DNA from: Mixophyes australis
Taxonomy: Eukaryota > Chordata > Amphibia > Anura > Limnodynastidae
Length of the DNA stretch: 64,000 nucleotides
Assembly (NCBI GenBank): GCA_036250195.1
Contig: JAVHZZ010000001.1
Location: forward strand, 382,027,907 to 382,091,906
Direction of reading: 5' to 3'
Of the stretch, positions 1 through 10,745 are shown piece by piece (position 1 is the stretch's first letter; each line of letters starts with the position of its first letter). The notes below the pieces were generated by a model. The model made no database searches and had not been told where the DNA came from. It saw only the letters and a program-made list of their open reading frames with translations. Position numbers and translations under genes: made by a program.

Positions 1-504
1 TGTCCAATTGGCTCTCAATTTGAAATTGAGTTCCAGATCCCATATATTCCAAAAGGAGGATTGGATAGAAAATCTCCAATCGGCTTTCTTTCTAGTAGGG
101 AGGCTTGAGTAGCATCTCTCATTGATACTGTTGATAGTCTTGTTAATGGAAAAATAAAAAAAACTTTCATACTCACACTTCTCGTGACATTGAGAAAACA
201 TTCCTGTTTTTGTTATATATAATGTTTTCAAATATAAAGGATGTATAGATTCTTGTATGTAAATCACTTAAATAATCCACTTAAATGTACACATGTTGTT
301 ACCATTTCTCCTTCTTTAACACATAATACTTCATTAAGGTGTATAGAAATAAGAGCTCTCCTGTTTGCTTGATTTATTATCTGTGCAATTACTGCGACTA
401 CTACGTGTAGGATTATTCTGAAGTTCACTGATTCAACTGGTTGCTAGGCAAATAGTTTTAAGCTTCATTCAGCTCTCAATCTGGCAGTCACAGGTGTGCA
501 ATCA
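1..504. other. AT-rich DNA, no gene seen
   Basis: No open frame resembling a protein family and no RNA gene seen. The stretch is AT-rich unique-looking sequence leading up to the first hAT insertion. Confidence 0.6.
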
Positions 505-512
505 CCTACCAC

Positions 513-678
513 CAGAGCCGTAACTTAGAATTCTAGCGCCCTGGGCGAGAAAGACAAATTGCGCCCCCCTAGCCCTCAATTTTAACCAAATTAACCTAAA
601 ATATTCCTAAATTGCGCCCCCCTTCAGCGTTGCGCCCTGGGCGGTCGCCCCTGTCGCACAGCCCTAGTTACGGCCCTG
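513..678. mobile_element. Short non-autonomous hAT element with 8-bp target duplication
   Basis: A 166-bp element with imperfect terminal inverted repeats: the left end reads CAGAGCCGTAACTTAG and the right end, reverse complemented, CAGGGCCGTAACTAGG. It is flanked by an exact 8-bp direct repeat, cctaccac, at 505-512 and 679-686. An 8-bp duplication with CAG-type ends is the hallmark of the hAT superfamily. The interior is rich in gcgcccc blocks and codes for nothing, so it would have been moved by a transposase supplied in trans. Boundaries are exact; the family name within hAT is unknown. Confidence 0.9.
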
Positions 679-689
679 CCTACCACACT

Positions 690-1300
690 CATGCAGCTAA
701 TCATCCTGCAGTTCTGATTGGTACTGCTGGCTTTATAAACCTCCTCCTGCCAGCATACTAATGCTGGTTCCTGCTTGACCTAGTGTGCCTTGTATCATGA
801 CCCGTTTTGCTATCAGTGTTTGACTTTTATTGTTTATAGGAATCACTGTCTTTTCCATTCCTGACTCTTTGCTTTGTTAAATGGATTTTCTCTTATATGT
901 CTACCTGCCCTGGCTCCTGGCTTGTTTAAAGGATTTTGCTGTCTTCTCTACTTTGCATGTCTGGTCAGAGTTCTAATATTTACAGTCTGGTTGCTCACTA
1001 CCTACTGCCGTGTGCTGTCCACTTCATCAGACAAGTGCCAGACTACTCCACATTAAACCTTGCCTGTCTGGCACAGAGCTCTGCTAATATATCCTGGTTT
1101 CTCATTACTTCCTATTGTGTTCTGTCATCTCCACTGGGCAGGTGCTAGAGCAACAACTGCTACTACCTGATCCTGGGGGCACCAAGTACTGTGGAATGTA
1201 ACAAGTTCCTCAGAAAGGGGGCTGTTAAAGGTGAACATTTTGCGAAGTGGTTCTAGCAGGTGAGGATCTCGCGGTACTCCTCCCTTAACAATATGTTATA
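690..1300 (+). other. LTR-like tract with TATA-like box, unassigned
   Basis: A moderately GC-rich, pyrimidine-rich stretch between the hAT element and a microsatellite. It has a TATA-like ctttataaac at 731-740 and a purine run with gggggct near 1213-1220 resembling a polypurine tract. Texture and layout recall Gypsy LTR/leader sequence, but no paired ends or target duplication were found. The overlapping 60-70 codon frames match no family I know. Confidence 0.25.
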
Positions 1301-1352
1301 TATGCACCATAAAGTCTCTCATACATGAAACTTATAAGATATATGCACAGTA

Positions 1353-1354
<2 letters not shown>

Positions 1355-1416
<62 letters not shown>
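1355..1416. repeat. (TA)n microsatellite
   Basis: About 62 bp of uninterrupted TA dinucleotides. It terminates the readable part of the CR1 endonuclease and creates the artificial IYIYIY frames on both strands. Confidence 0.97.
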
Positions 1417-1418
<2 letters not shown>

Positions 1419-1419
1419 C

Positions 1420-1921
1420 TTGAAATTATGGGGGTAAAATCCCCCAAAATTAAAACATGGCCTAGTTGTTTTGTCTTTTCAAATTGCTGTAGAAGTGTGG
1501 ATTCATCAATCATGCTAATATCAGGTGGTTTATATTATATCCCTATCAGCAACTTCTCTGAACTTTTTCCTCCACTGAATATTTCCATCCACAATGTTTC
1601 TTTATTAACACCAACACTCTCATAAATAACTTCCTGTATACTTGGTTTTACCACTGGCTTAATATAAAAACATATTCCTCCTCCTCTGTTATTTACCCTA
1701 TATTTCCTGAAGAGAGTATATCCTTCCAAGTCGACTACCCAGTCCTGTGTATAATCCCACAATGTGACAGTAATACCTACAATATCATATTGCTCGTTCA
1801 TTGCTACTAATTCTAATGCCCCCATTTTACTTGTCAGGCTTCTTGCATTTGCAAACATATACTTGCAAATGTCTATTGCCCCCTTTTGGTAATCCTTTTT
1901 GCCATAATATGACTTATACAT
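1420..1921 (-). pseudogene. CR1 ORF2 endonuclease domain, N-terminal part, one in-frame stop
   Basis: The frame from 1921 carries NARSL, a D-x-V-GIT motif and GGGICFYIK, all typical of the apurinic-like endonuclease that opens CR1 ORF2 and nicks target DNA. A TAA at 1535-1537 interrupts it, but the same frame goes straight on with YKPP and then ILGDF, the family's RPP and GDFN blocks. The frame then dissolves into the TA repeat. About 165 codons of a domain that normally runs to about 230 remain. The usual GITET reads GITVT here, so a catalytic glutamate is missing. Family call by motif only. Confidence 0.85.
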
Positions 1922-2212
1922 TTTTTTTATTGGCTTTAAAAAGGGCCTCTCCTTATTGACTATGCTTCCCTTACCCCAATATTTACCCCTTGAATCTTGT
2001 TAAATTCCTCCTTAATACTCTCAATGTCTATCCCATTAATACTTGCTTGCCCCTGCCCCAAAGCCTAGGTTAAAATCTCTTCCAACCTTCTAACCATTCT
2101 CTCCCCTAGCACAGAATCCATTTTCTCATTCAGGTGCAATCCATCTTGACAGTAAAGTAGCATTTGAGACTTCGGCCCAGTGCTCTAAGAATCCAAAACC
2201 GTTTTTCCTTTA

Positions 2213-2890
2213 TCAATCTCTTACCCATTCATTAACCTCCCTAATCTCCTGCTGCCTCCCTGGACTGGCACATGGCACAGGTAGTATTTCCAAAAATACT
2301 ACCTTGAATGTCCTTGTATTAAGTTTGCGACCCAGGTCCCTGAAATCATTCTTTAGGACTCCCCATCTTACTCTTACTCGATCATTGGTGCCAACAGGCA
2401 CCCCAACCATCTAGTCATTTCCAGACCCTCCCAAAAATCTGTCCAACTGATCTGCAATATGTGGAGCACCTGGGAGACAACACACTGTTTGGCATGCATG
2501 GTCGAGGTAACAGATTGCACTATCTGCCTTCCTAATAATTGAATCTCCTACCACCACAATCTGTCTAGGTCACTTTGGTCCCTTCTATGCTGGAGAGACC
2601 ATTCCCCTGGTACCTAGTGGAAGCAGTCTAACCCAACTCTACCAATTCTGCACTGCCTTCTACAGCATCTTCATCCAATCTGGCAAATCTGTTGGGAATA
2701 CTAATTTTAGAACTAGTCTGCTTCTTCCTCCATCTGCTACCCCTTGTAACTGCTACCCAGCTGCCTACCTGTGTTATCCCCCTTGATCTCTGCTCCACCC
2801 GACTCAGCTAACACCTAAAGAGTGAGCTGTAAGCTCTGCTCCAGATTCTCCCTCAATGTTGCAATGGTCTATGCTTCCAAAGAGTCCAAT
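2213..2890 (-). pseudogene. CR1 ORF1 C-terminal esterase (SGNH-like) domain, broken
   Basis: Reading down from about 2890, one frame gives a coiled-coil-like start (CEKLDSLEA, then RENLEQSLQL). After a frame change comes IVVVGDSIIR at about 2558-2530, the block I nucleophile motif of SGNH esterases. A single TAG at 2411-2413 interrupts the frame just before GVPVGTND, the block III equivalent (usually VHVGTND). It then continues through ELGRKL and VNEWVRD to a stop. CR1 ORF1 proteins commonly combine nucleic-acid binding with this esterase fold. Several stops upstream of the esterase block show long inactivity. Confidence 0.82.
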
Positions 2891-2905
2891 TTCTCACAGA
2901 GGTAT

Positions 2906-3430
2906 ATACATTGGAACAATTGCTCCAAGTGTGCATACATATGACAAGATATGCATTCGGTGAGATCTTCAAACCTGATACCACTCATCCTATTATGACT
3001 AACTTAACTCCTAATAACCTACTGTGGACTCAAACCTTTGATAGTCCCATACAATATCTAACCCTTTCCTTGATTAAACTCCTTACTATATATAACTCCA
3101 CACTTCAAAATCAAAATGCAGGGGAGATCTCAAGCTCAATGAAATCGCTTATCACCTCCTATTAAATAGAGCTTGCAATACTCACCTGATTCAACTAATG
3201 TGAATTATCCATACCCATTAGCTCTAACAGGAATAAAAAGACAATTAATAAACTCCCCAAAAAATGAATCCTCTTCGATAAACAGTCAGATTGATTCCTC
3301 AATCTATTTCACTCTATCAGCACAACCGCCCACATTAAACAAAATGCACTTGAAATCAAAATGCAGTTGAAATCTCAAGCTCAATTAAATCACTTACCAC
3401 CTCCTGTTAAATAGAGCATGCACTTTGGGA
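2906..3430 (+). repeat. Imperfect direct repeat of about 67 bp
   Basis: A segment at 3111-3177 is repeated at 3356-3422 in the same orientation with scattered mismatches. Both copies share tcaaaatgca, then atctcaagctcaat, and end with aaatagagc. The 245-bp offset suggests either a tandem duplication of about 245 bp or two fragments of one dispersed repeat. The rest of the stretch is AT-rich with no recognisable coding. Confidence 0.75.
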
Positions 3431-3499
3431 TTGTATCTTTTGTTACATAGGAATTTCATCTTTTATTAAACTGTCATATATTTGCTCAGCTGCTCTGTC

Positions 3500-3800
3500 A
3501 CTAATTTTAGCCAGCCAGCTTGCTGCAGCCTTTGGCCAAAATTGGTGAAAGTTTTGACAATGTGAAGAGATCATAAGAAAATAGACGATAAATGACTGTA
3601 AATTAAGGTTAATGCTGTATCTAATAATGTAAGAGCAAAAACAGCTCAAAATCAATGATTTTACCTATTTTTCACAATTGTTTATGTAATCCAGATCCAA
3701 AACCAAAACTAAAATATATGAGGATTTTTGGGCAAAACCAGAACTAAACCAAAACATGAAGAATTTTCACAACCAAAACCAAAACCATAACATGGGTGTC
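3500..3800 (+). repeat. Dispersed repeat ending in CCAAAACC-rich sequence (copy 1)
   Basis: Homologous by eye to 12085-12390: both share gccaaaat, aaacagctcaaaatca, tttacctatttttcacaatt and then a run of ccaaaaccaaaac units. A fragment of the same A/C-rich end lies at about 28330-28385 on the other strand. The family is not known to me and no terminal structure is clear. Confidence 0.6.
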
Positions 3801-4163
3801 CATGCACATCTGTATAACATTATATAATTTAAAGCTGAAAAAAACATTGTCTTCATTATGGGACATGACAGTCCTTTCTTTTACCTATGTTAGCTGGACC
3901 AGTCTTTACACCATTATTTGTATGTTTAATATGGAGACATGCAATTACATAATCAAGTTTAAGGAAAGATAAAGTTGTTCTTATTAATGTATCCTCCTGT
4001 GATTTCCATTAGCTATCTCTCTCAGTGAGGCAATGTACAAACCTTTACATTCAAATAATACAAATTCAATTCATATTACCTGTTACTAAATGTTTGTTAG
4101 ATTTTTATTTCCACCAAATATTTTTAAAGCTCTTGTTTTTTAAACTTTTTATTATTATTTGAA

Positions 4164-4660
4164 ATGTACAAAATCTTCTCCCACATTGATAATCAGGTAC
4201 TCTGCAATTTGAAAATGGTTTGCAAAAAGTGCTTGAACTTACAGGCCCCCACAATCAAAAATATCCAGACAATGCTATCTCTGTCCTGGAGAGGTTGTGA
4301 AGAGCAGGCGTCCTTTCTCCACGTATTGTGGTCCTGCTCACTTTTTTTTTTTTTTTTGGCTGGATGATGTTGCCACTTTGATTAGTAATGTTACTTTACT
4401 TCCATACAGGTTTCCAAGTGTCCTTGGTCGTTTCTTCTAGGCTACCCTATCGAGGTTTTAGATAAATCTGCAGATAAATTGTCCATTCAAATCCTCAATG
4501 TTGCTAGATGTCTAGTTGCAAAGCATTGGAAAAACCCTGATCCACCATCTAGACAACAACTAATTAATAAAATTTGGTACCTGGCATTTATGTAAAAAAA
4601 TTCTGCATATCTAAATAAGAAAACTCATATATTCTTTCAAATCTGGGGTGATTAGTTCAT
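4164..4660 (+). pseudogene. L1/Tx1 ORF2 C-terminal fragment
   Basis: Contains SWRGCEEQASFLHVLWSC, the cysteine-histidine motif (CWRGC, then HxxWxC) typical of the C-terminal end of L1-clade ORF2 proteins. After the T-run the sequence continues in another frame with KHWKNPDPPS and LINKIWYLAFM, matching the family's usual AKHWK-x-PDPP and W-Y-x-x-x-M blocks. The reverse transcriptase itself is absent. Frame changes around the homopolymer show it is inactive. Confidence 0.78.
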
Positions 4661-4776
4661 TTAAAACGGTTCCTCTGGAATCACACATTCAACTGATCTT
4701 CCCCAAAGTAGATATTTTGTAGATAATATACTACATTATCTTTCAACCCCCGGCAATCCAGGTTTCGACCTCACCA

Positions 4777-4803
4777 CCCCCCCCTACCCCCCCCCCCCCC
4801 TCT
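4777..4803. repeat. Poly-C tract
   Basis: Interrupted cytosine homopolymer inside the L1 3' region, followed by a pyrimidine-rich tct run. Low complexity. Confidence 0.8.
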
Positions 4804-5499
4804 CTTCTTCTTCTACTTTTTTTTTCCCCCTTTGTTCAAAACGTCACATTGTCAGACTTCGTATCTGGGTCTATTCTCCGTTTTGCGTTACTATTATTAC
4901 TACATTTATGAATTCTTAACTTTAATTATACTTGGTCATCTCAACTTCCCTTTATCATAAAATATTATATATCTATTGAATCACTTGCAGATACTTGAGG
5001 GCTTATGTAAATACAAAGTGATGATGGTCACTAGCACCAACTAGACGCTTTTGCTGTTTGAAGATTGACCTCTAAAAATGATACAGTTTTCTTCTCCTCG
5101 TGCCTATATTATATGGTTTTATGGGTGTATTTTACAATTCATTTCCTACAACTTACATACATACACAAGAAGGAATCTTATATATGCAGTATTATAATGT
5201 ATAATAATAATTAATATTGATATTAACTAGTGTATTAATGATAATAATATATAATAATAGTATATTATATTATGGTATGTATATGTATAATATGTTATAT
5301 ATAATATATATGTATAATATGTTATATATAATATATATTATATTGTATGTTGTAGTATTATGATATTATATAATAGTATTATATGGTGATATATATGATA
5401 TTATATGATTAAAAAAAAAATATTATTGTAACTTTTATCCTTGTTGATTGTAATTACTTCTTGTGAAGGACTTTAATAAATAAAGTCTTAAAAAAAAAT

Positions 5500-6050
5500 T
5501 ATCCAGACAAAGCATATAGTAATGCCTCAGTGGCACTGATGGTGAAATTGAATAACAACCTCCCTCAGCACAACGTGTTGGACCAATTCTTAGGCCAATG
5601 GCACACAAATGCTTTGTCCACGCAAGTATTTTACTCACAGCTTACACACTTTATTTGCCTGCACATAGCAGGTTATGCAAAGGCAAAGTTCCTAGTACAT
5701 TAGAACTAATATGATCTCTGCCTCATTCCTAGTGTACCAAAAGACTCACCTTTCAACTGACAGTCACGTGCAGGAAAATGAAGTGAAAACTCAAATACCA
5801 AGGCCTAAATTATGTGTGTGCACAAAATGCCTATGTGTCAGTTGCTTTAGTATCATCTGATGAAGCTCCTAAGAGTTATCCTGTATTGTTGTGCTGACAA
5901 TAACATTTGGGAGAGAGGTAAAATGTTGTGAACAGTGTCCGACATCTTTAATAAAGTAAATATTTATGGAATAGTGCTACATTAGTGTATTTGATAATTG
6001 GTATGTTGCAGCAGATTTGATTTAGTTTTTATTTGTATTCCAGGTGGTGT
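5500..6050. other. No gene seen
   Basis: AT-rich sequence with only short chance frames. I recognise nothing in it. Confidence 0.5.
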
Positions 6051-6054
6051 CATT

Positions 6055-6400
6055 GACTCAAGGACTCAACCTAACACCTGGATTTATAACCCACTACATG
6101 GACACACTTCACACCCCACAGCAAAGTTACTCCAGATCCCTGAACTCTTAGGACTTTCACTCTTCCATCCCTAAGGAAAACCTCTGTTTTATTACTTTAG
6201 CTTTTCTTTATGATGTATCCCCCCAACCCCCCTCCCCCGTACAAGTTGCTTGATGTAACATCTCTTAAATGTTGTGCCTTTTTCTCAGTCATTCATTTGT
6301 AAACTTGCCTGATGTAGGGGTCTCTGTGCTCTGAAAGCTAGAAAACTTAAAAATCTGGTTAGCCAATAAAGGTGTCACTCCTATAATACTTTTATCTTTT
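6055..6400 (+). repeat. Dispersed repeat end with hammerhead-like box at 6309-6340
   Basis: Contains ctgatgt, a short G/C stem, ctgaaagct (6309-6340), and then ttagccaataaaggtgtcac. This combination is, to my memory, a widely scattered vertebrate retroelement end. GAAA followed by a self-complementary AGCT matches the layout of minimal hammerhead motifs in Penelope-like elements. The last core position is T instead of A, and the stem is weak, so this copy is probably inactive. The assignment to Penelope-like elements is inference. Confidence 0.45.
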
Positions 6401-9400
6401 TTGACATGAAAGTATTCAACATCACATATATTATAGGTGGTAACAGCCTTTTATTGTGCTTGAAGTAAAATTAAATTGTGCTACTGACAATTTTAATTAT
6501 CAGTTAGTACAGAGATAATGACAGCTTACAGCTGAAGTAGACACACTACAGGGTACCCCATTACACTGGTGGCAGCTATAGGTGTTAAGGACAGAGGATT
6601 CTTAGTTTTAAATACCAGAGAGTTAAGCAAATTTTACACCACAGGTGGCTAGGCCAATTTTCAAGATATTGGTAAAAATCCACGTAGGCATCATGACAAT
6701 AATCATATTTCTATTGTAAAAATCTATCTTTTGAGGACATTAAATCAAATTAGATTAGGTGCTGAAATCTAGTACACATTTTATAAGGCTGTGTTTTCTT
6801 ACGTTCAATAGCAACAGCCTCCAAACACTATGGCACCTAGATGTGAAATATTAATGAAAATATAATTTGTGAGAGAACATGAAAAATATAATCCCCATAT
6901 AATTGTTGTACCCCAAACCAATATATTTTATGAAACTAGGAACTCCAGAAAATTCAGAAGAGATGTTAAAGTTTTAACAAAATTCATCATTTTAAAAATC
7001 TGGGCAACCAAATATGCATTTTAAACAATTATACAAAAATATTTATTATCTCAAGGACCTCTATGTCAAACAGAAAGCTCAAAATATATCAACCCACAAA
7101 TCACATTTGAAATATAAATTCAGTATATGTATATTTTTACATGCGCATTTGTAGAAATGGAGACAGTGTGGTGCATGGCGATGTTGACATTTAAAACAAA
7201 ATCTGTATGAAAAACCTGGAGTAGGAATTGCTGACTTAAATTTCTATACAAAACATTAGTTTTTTTGTTGTAGGTTAATATTTTGGAATCAGACTCTTTG
7301 GGTTGGTATCACAAGTGCAAAGCTGTTATTGTCCGTGGGGTTGTGCTTTCTTTGAAGGGACACTGCATTTGGCACTTTCTACATACAATTCTCTTAATAT
7401 TTATAAAAATTTATTTTTACTATTTCAGAAAAAAATATAATTTGGTTCGACTACCCTGCACTTGGGCATTGTGATTAGACCTTATTTTTTGACTTCCGTT
7501 ATTTTTTTAGATTTATAATTTATTTATAAATTTATATATATTTAAACCATCAACTTTAATATATACCCTCCACCCCATTTTCAAATACTTTTTAGATTTT
7601 GGTCCCCTCCATTGTACTAGGGAGGGTGTCAGTTTATACAGGGTGGAAAATAGTCTCACTTTGAGTTGGTACCTCCCTGGAACAGCTCTCATCTATGTTA
7701 CTCCCTTAAAACATTTTAACGCATTCTACCACTGGACATCTCCCTTCTGTTAAACAGAGGCTATGCTATGTCTGAGCAGTATGGTCATTTCCTAGTTCTG
7801 GTAATGTGGCATCTCTTCTTGCTCTTTTGAAGTTCTATAAAGTATAGACTACAATAGAGATGAGTGGTTCGGATTCTGAGAAATCCAAGATTTGGGGTTC
7901 CTAGTTAAATTGAGTCATGATTCCAAAAAAGAATTAGATTTATTTATTTAAAAATGTTAAGTTTTTCTAGTGAAAGTAATCTTGTGTGGGGCTGTGGCAT
8001 CTGTATTATGTGGGAAAAAACTGTGTTTGTGTGTGAGGGTCAGCAGCAGAACCCCTCTAAGAAACTACTCTATTCTAAATTTTATTGTGTTTTTCAGTAC
8101 TTGTCAAGTTGTTAAGGGTTATTTAGTGACTTCTATATTAAGTGTGAAAAAAGGGTGTTTGAGTGGGAGGGTTTTTTCAAGGCATTTTCAACATTCAGCG
8201 ACTGCATGTAGAGCATTGCTGCGGCTGCAAAAAATTTCAACTGACATGTCACCAACTGAAGCAAGCCCATTAGATAAATGAAACAACTACTAAATTTAGT
8301 GTAAGGTACAAGAGATAAAAATGTTGAAACTACGCTAACACTAAATTAAGAACATTAGACAGCATGCATCATGGAGATTGAAGAGGCAGTAACAATCACA
8401 TGTCATAAGATGGACAGAGGCATCAGTAGATATTTAGACAAGTAGATAGCCTATTGTACATAATTTTCTCTCGCTTTATAAATAAATGCTGATGAAGATA
8501 GACGAAGATGGGCTGCACACATACTAAAAACTTCAAAGACTAGTACTATGCATACATCAAAGGCCAAGAGAAGAGCTTACAAATACCTTGTTTTACTTAA
8601 GTGGTGTTTATGCTACAAGTAAGGTAGATGTGTGCTGCATTACCGCCTTTGTAAATCAAACAAGGGGACTCTGACATATATATGCCAGTTACCCTGTATT
8701 TACATATCAATGTCCAGTTTGAGATTAAAATGTCTATTTCAATTTGTCCTTTTGGCTAAGCTTTAGTGCAGCATCTGACCTACTACAGTTGGTTCAGGTT
8801 GCACTGAATGAGTGGGTCGCCTTGGTCTGATGCTGGAAGGCTGGGGATGTTTGGAGACCGAGGTGCCTGTGCCTCCCCGGGACATGGCCGGTAGGTTACC
8901 TGAAAATGCATTAGTTGTGAGACTGGAAATGTCACCTTGCGTAACCCCTGGTTAAAGACATGCGGCAGAGGTGGTCCCAAAGACCCATGTATATAAATAT
9001 TGAATGTATTATAAATATTGAATGTATATATAAAACTCCGCCAATAAAAAACAAATAGTAGCTACAAATATTTGAAAGCATTTATGGTATTTTGTGGTTG
9101 CTGAATTCATAAAGGAAAGTATATATTTTTAATTATCTCTAGTTTTTGATATCCTCAATTCATATGGAACTTAGCCATAACATGAGACACACAAATATTC
9201 TAGGTGTTCACTCAGTGATCAATCTAGAATATTCCCTCTCCATATATAAGTGAACAATCACCCAACTAGCAGTCAGTTGACAATTGGCAGTTGAGCGGTG
9301 CGCATTGTCTATTCTGTTTTTCTTGTTTCTCATCCATGTAATATATTTGTATACATGTATTTAGTGTAAATGAGTCAAGTTGTATACGGAGTGGTTGTAG

Positions 9401-9420
9401 TGACAATTTGTATACACAGA
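6400..9420. other. Long AT-rich stretch, no gene seen
   Basis: No coding sequence supported. The frames at 7283, 7970 and 8783 have no recognisable domains. A local GC-rich patch at about 8770-8990 stands out from its AT-rich surroundings but I could not assign it. The sequence tattgaatgtattataaa is nearly duplicated at about 8998-9035. Confidence 0.5.
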
Positions 9421-9705
9421 GGGCCTGAGTCATTAAGGAGAGCAAAGCATAAAAAGGGAGTAACTTAGACCCTGGTCAAAACCATGTTGCATTGGAGGGG
9501 GAAGTAAAGTTAAAATGTGGGGACAGATTTATTACTGGGATAAGACATGTCATAGACCAACTATAAATTTCAGTGGAAACATAAAGCTATCAAGTATTTG
9601 TGTGCTAGATGAAAAAACAGCCATTTAACTTATGTGCAAAAACTAATTTGCACCCCCATACATTGCAACATGGTTTATCCCGGAGAACATGTACTCCTTT
9701 TTCTT
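9421..9705 (+). mobile_element. Truncated MITE-like repeat beginning GGGCCTGAGTCATTAAGG
   Basis: Starts gggcctgagtcattaagg. Towards the other end comes catgtactcctttttctta, which looks like the start of the matching inverted end (family form, by recollection, actcctttttgctttact and so on), but it stops before completing it. The interior has a characteristic tgttgcattggagggg and tttgcaccccc. It abuts the transposon protein remnant at 9712. Similar end sequences occur at about 37551 (plus) and, reversed, at about 41316 and 45575. Confidence 0.55.
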
Positions 9706-9711
9706 AGATTA

Positions 9712-10262
9712 CAGGGAAAGAAAATCATACTCCCACCATTCCATATCAAGCTGTAACTGATGAAAAACGATGGCAATTACTTTAAATACCTTTGTAGATC
9801 GTTCCCTGGACTACGTATAGAAAAACTAAAAGCTAGAATCTTTGATGGTCCTCAAATTCCTAAACTTATCAAGGATTCTTATTTCACACAATGCATAAAT
9901 GGTGTTGAAGCTTCTCCATGGTGCAGTTATGCCTCAGTTGTCAAGAACTTCTTGGGTAACCACAAAGCAGATAATTATGAAGAGCTGGTGCAAAATATGC
10001 TCACAAACTTTGAAGATTTGTGTACTAATATGAGCATAAAAGCACATTTTCTCCACAGCCACTTACACAGTTTTCCAGATAATCTTGGTGATTTTAGTGA
10101 TGAACAAGGGGAGTTCATCAATATATTAAAGTGATGGAGTAAAGGTATCAAAGCATATGGGGCAGACAAATGATAACAGACTGTTGCTGGAGCCTTCAAC
10201 ATGATTGTCTTGATAACCCACATAAAAGAAAATTGTTCAACCAGCATTTTATTATACATTAA
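9712..10262 (+). pseudogene. Transposon-associated uncharacterised protein remnant, two stops and a frameshift
   Basis: One frame gives ILPPFHIKL, a TAA at 9754-9756, then from 9760 KYLCRSFPGL, IFDGPQI, FLGNHKADNYEELV and HFLHSHLHSFPDNLGDFSDE. Between about 10111 and 10119 the frame shifts. The continuation reads QYIKVME, a TAA at 10140-10142, RYQSIWGRQMITD and a tail HDCLDNPHKRK, ending at a TAA at 10260-10262. These blocks match, from memory, the C-terminal half of a multicopy protein family of unknown function scattered through arthropod, Hydra and vertebrate genomes (usual forms LPPLHIKLGL, FLGNHKAENY, HFLHSHLDFFPEN, GERFHQDI, MEKRYQGRW). Copy number suggests a mobile-element protein. I cannot name the superfamily with certainty. 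Confidence 0.7.
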
Positions 10263-10599
10263 TTGTGATTATACGAATCAGCTTACTATGTTTATCTGTT
10301 ATTATGCCAAATAAAATTTCACTTTTGTATGATTTGAGAAAATATCAATGTGATTTGTAAGTAGACTCTGCCTGACATTAATTGTTTTGCCTTTTTATGT
10401 TTTTCAATGAAGACCAATTGTCTAAAAAATTAGAGCCAATCCATCAAAACCAATGTCATATTTGGAATCAGCACCACAAAGTTACCACAAAATCCCTTTA
10501 TTATGATTGGCAATAAAATGAGTGGTCCTTGCCATCCAATTAGAGGCATCGAGGGGAGGATAATCCAGTACTATTGGCTAATAATTATGCTGGCTGATG

Positions 10600-10745
10600 G
10601 GAGTGTATGTTGGTTGCCATAATAAGTTCCTAAGCATTATGTCACATATGGGAGGTCCCCCTGGCTATAAGTAACCAATGAAAAGACAGGATTGGGTTGC
10701 CTTGATAAAGCCACTATTAGCGACATGCGTGTCGGCTTGACACGC
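10600..10745 (+). repeat. Promoter-like plus hammerhead-like cassette (degenerate)
   Basis: A TATA-like ggctataagtaacc near 10666 and a CCAAT box (taaccaatga) precede cttgataaagccac, a loop, then gacatgcgtgtcggc (box 10701-10736). Other copies have GAAACGCGT where this one has GACATGCGT. It is the same arrangement as at 49993-50026 and 20517-20590, so I group them as one kind of retroelement start region. This copy has lost the GAAA box. Confidence 0.4.

Larger units (their letters stand above)
1420..2905 (-). mobile_element. CR1-type LINE remnant, ORF1 3' half plus ORF2 endonuclease start
   Basis: Read on the minus strand, this holds the C-terminal half of a CR1 ORF1 (about 2905 down to 2213) followed by the N-terminal part of ORF2 (about 1921 down to 1420), the normal CR1 order. 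The reverse transcriptase, the 3' UTR and everything beyond the (TA)n tract at 1355-1416 are absent. CR1 insertions are usually 5'-truncated, so losing the 3' side at a microsatellite is unusual and suggests later deletion or expansion. Scattered stops and at least one frameshift show the copy is dead. Confidence 0.85.
4140..5498 (+). mobile_element. L1/Tx1-type LINE, 3' end with poly(A)
   Basis: A 5'-truncated LINE in plus orientation. It holds the last part of ORF2 (about 4164-4660), an AT-rich 3' region including a TATTAT-rich low-complexity tract at 5190-5415, and an end at 5471-5498 with aataaataaagtctt followed by an A run. A T-run at 4341-4356 interrupts the coding part. The layout (ORF2 tail, long 3' UTR, polyadenylation signal, A tail) fits L1-clade retroposition. 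Confidence 0.75.

Noticed and set aside
1319..1625. Overlapping plus and minus frames of 64-90 codons with IYIYIY
   Set aside because: Created by the (TA)n tract; only the minus-strand CR1 portion outside the tract is real homology. The same applies to frames at 15671, 23513, 25196, 47145-47797.
8783..8980. Possible exon in a GC-rich patch (minus strand)
   Set aside because: Frame of 65 codons without recognisable motif or convincing splice sites; more likely part of an unassigned repeat.
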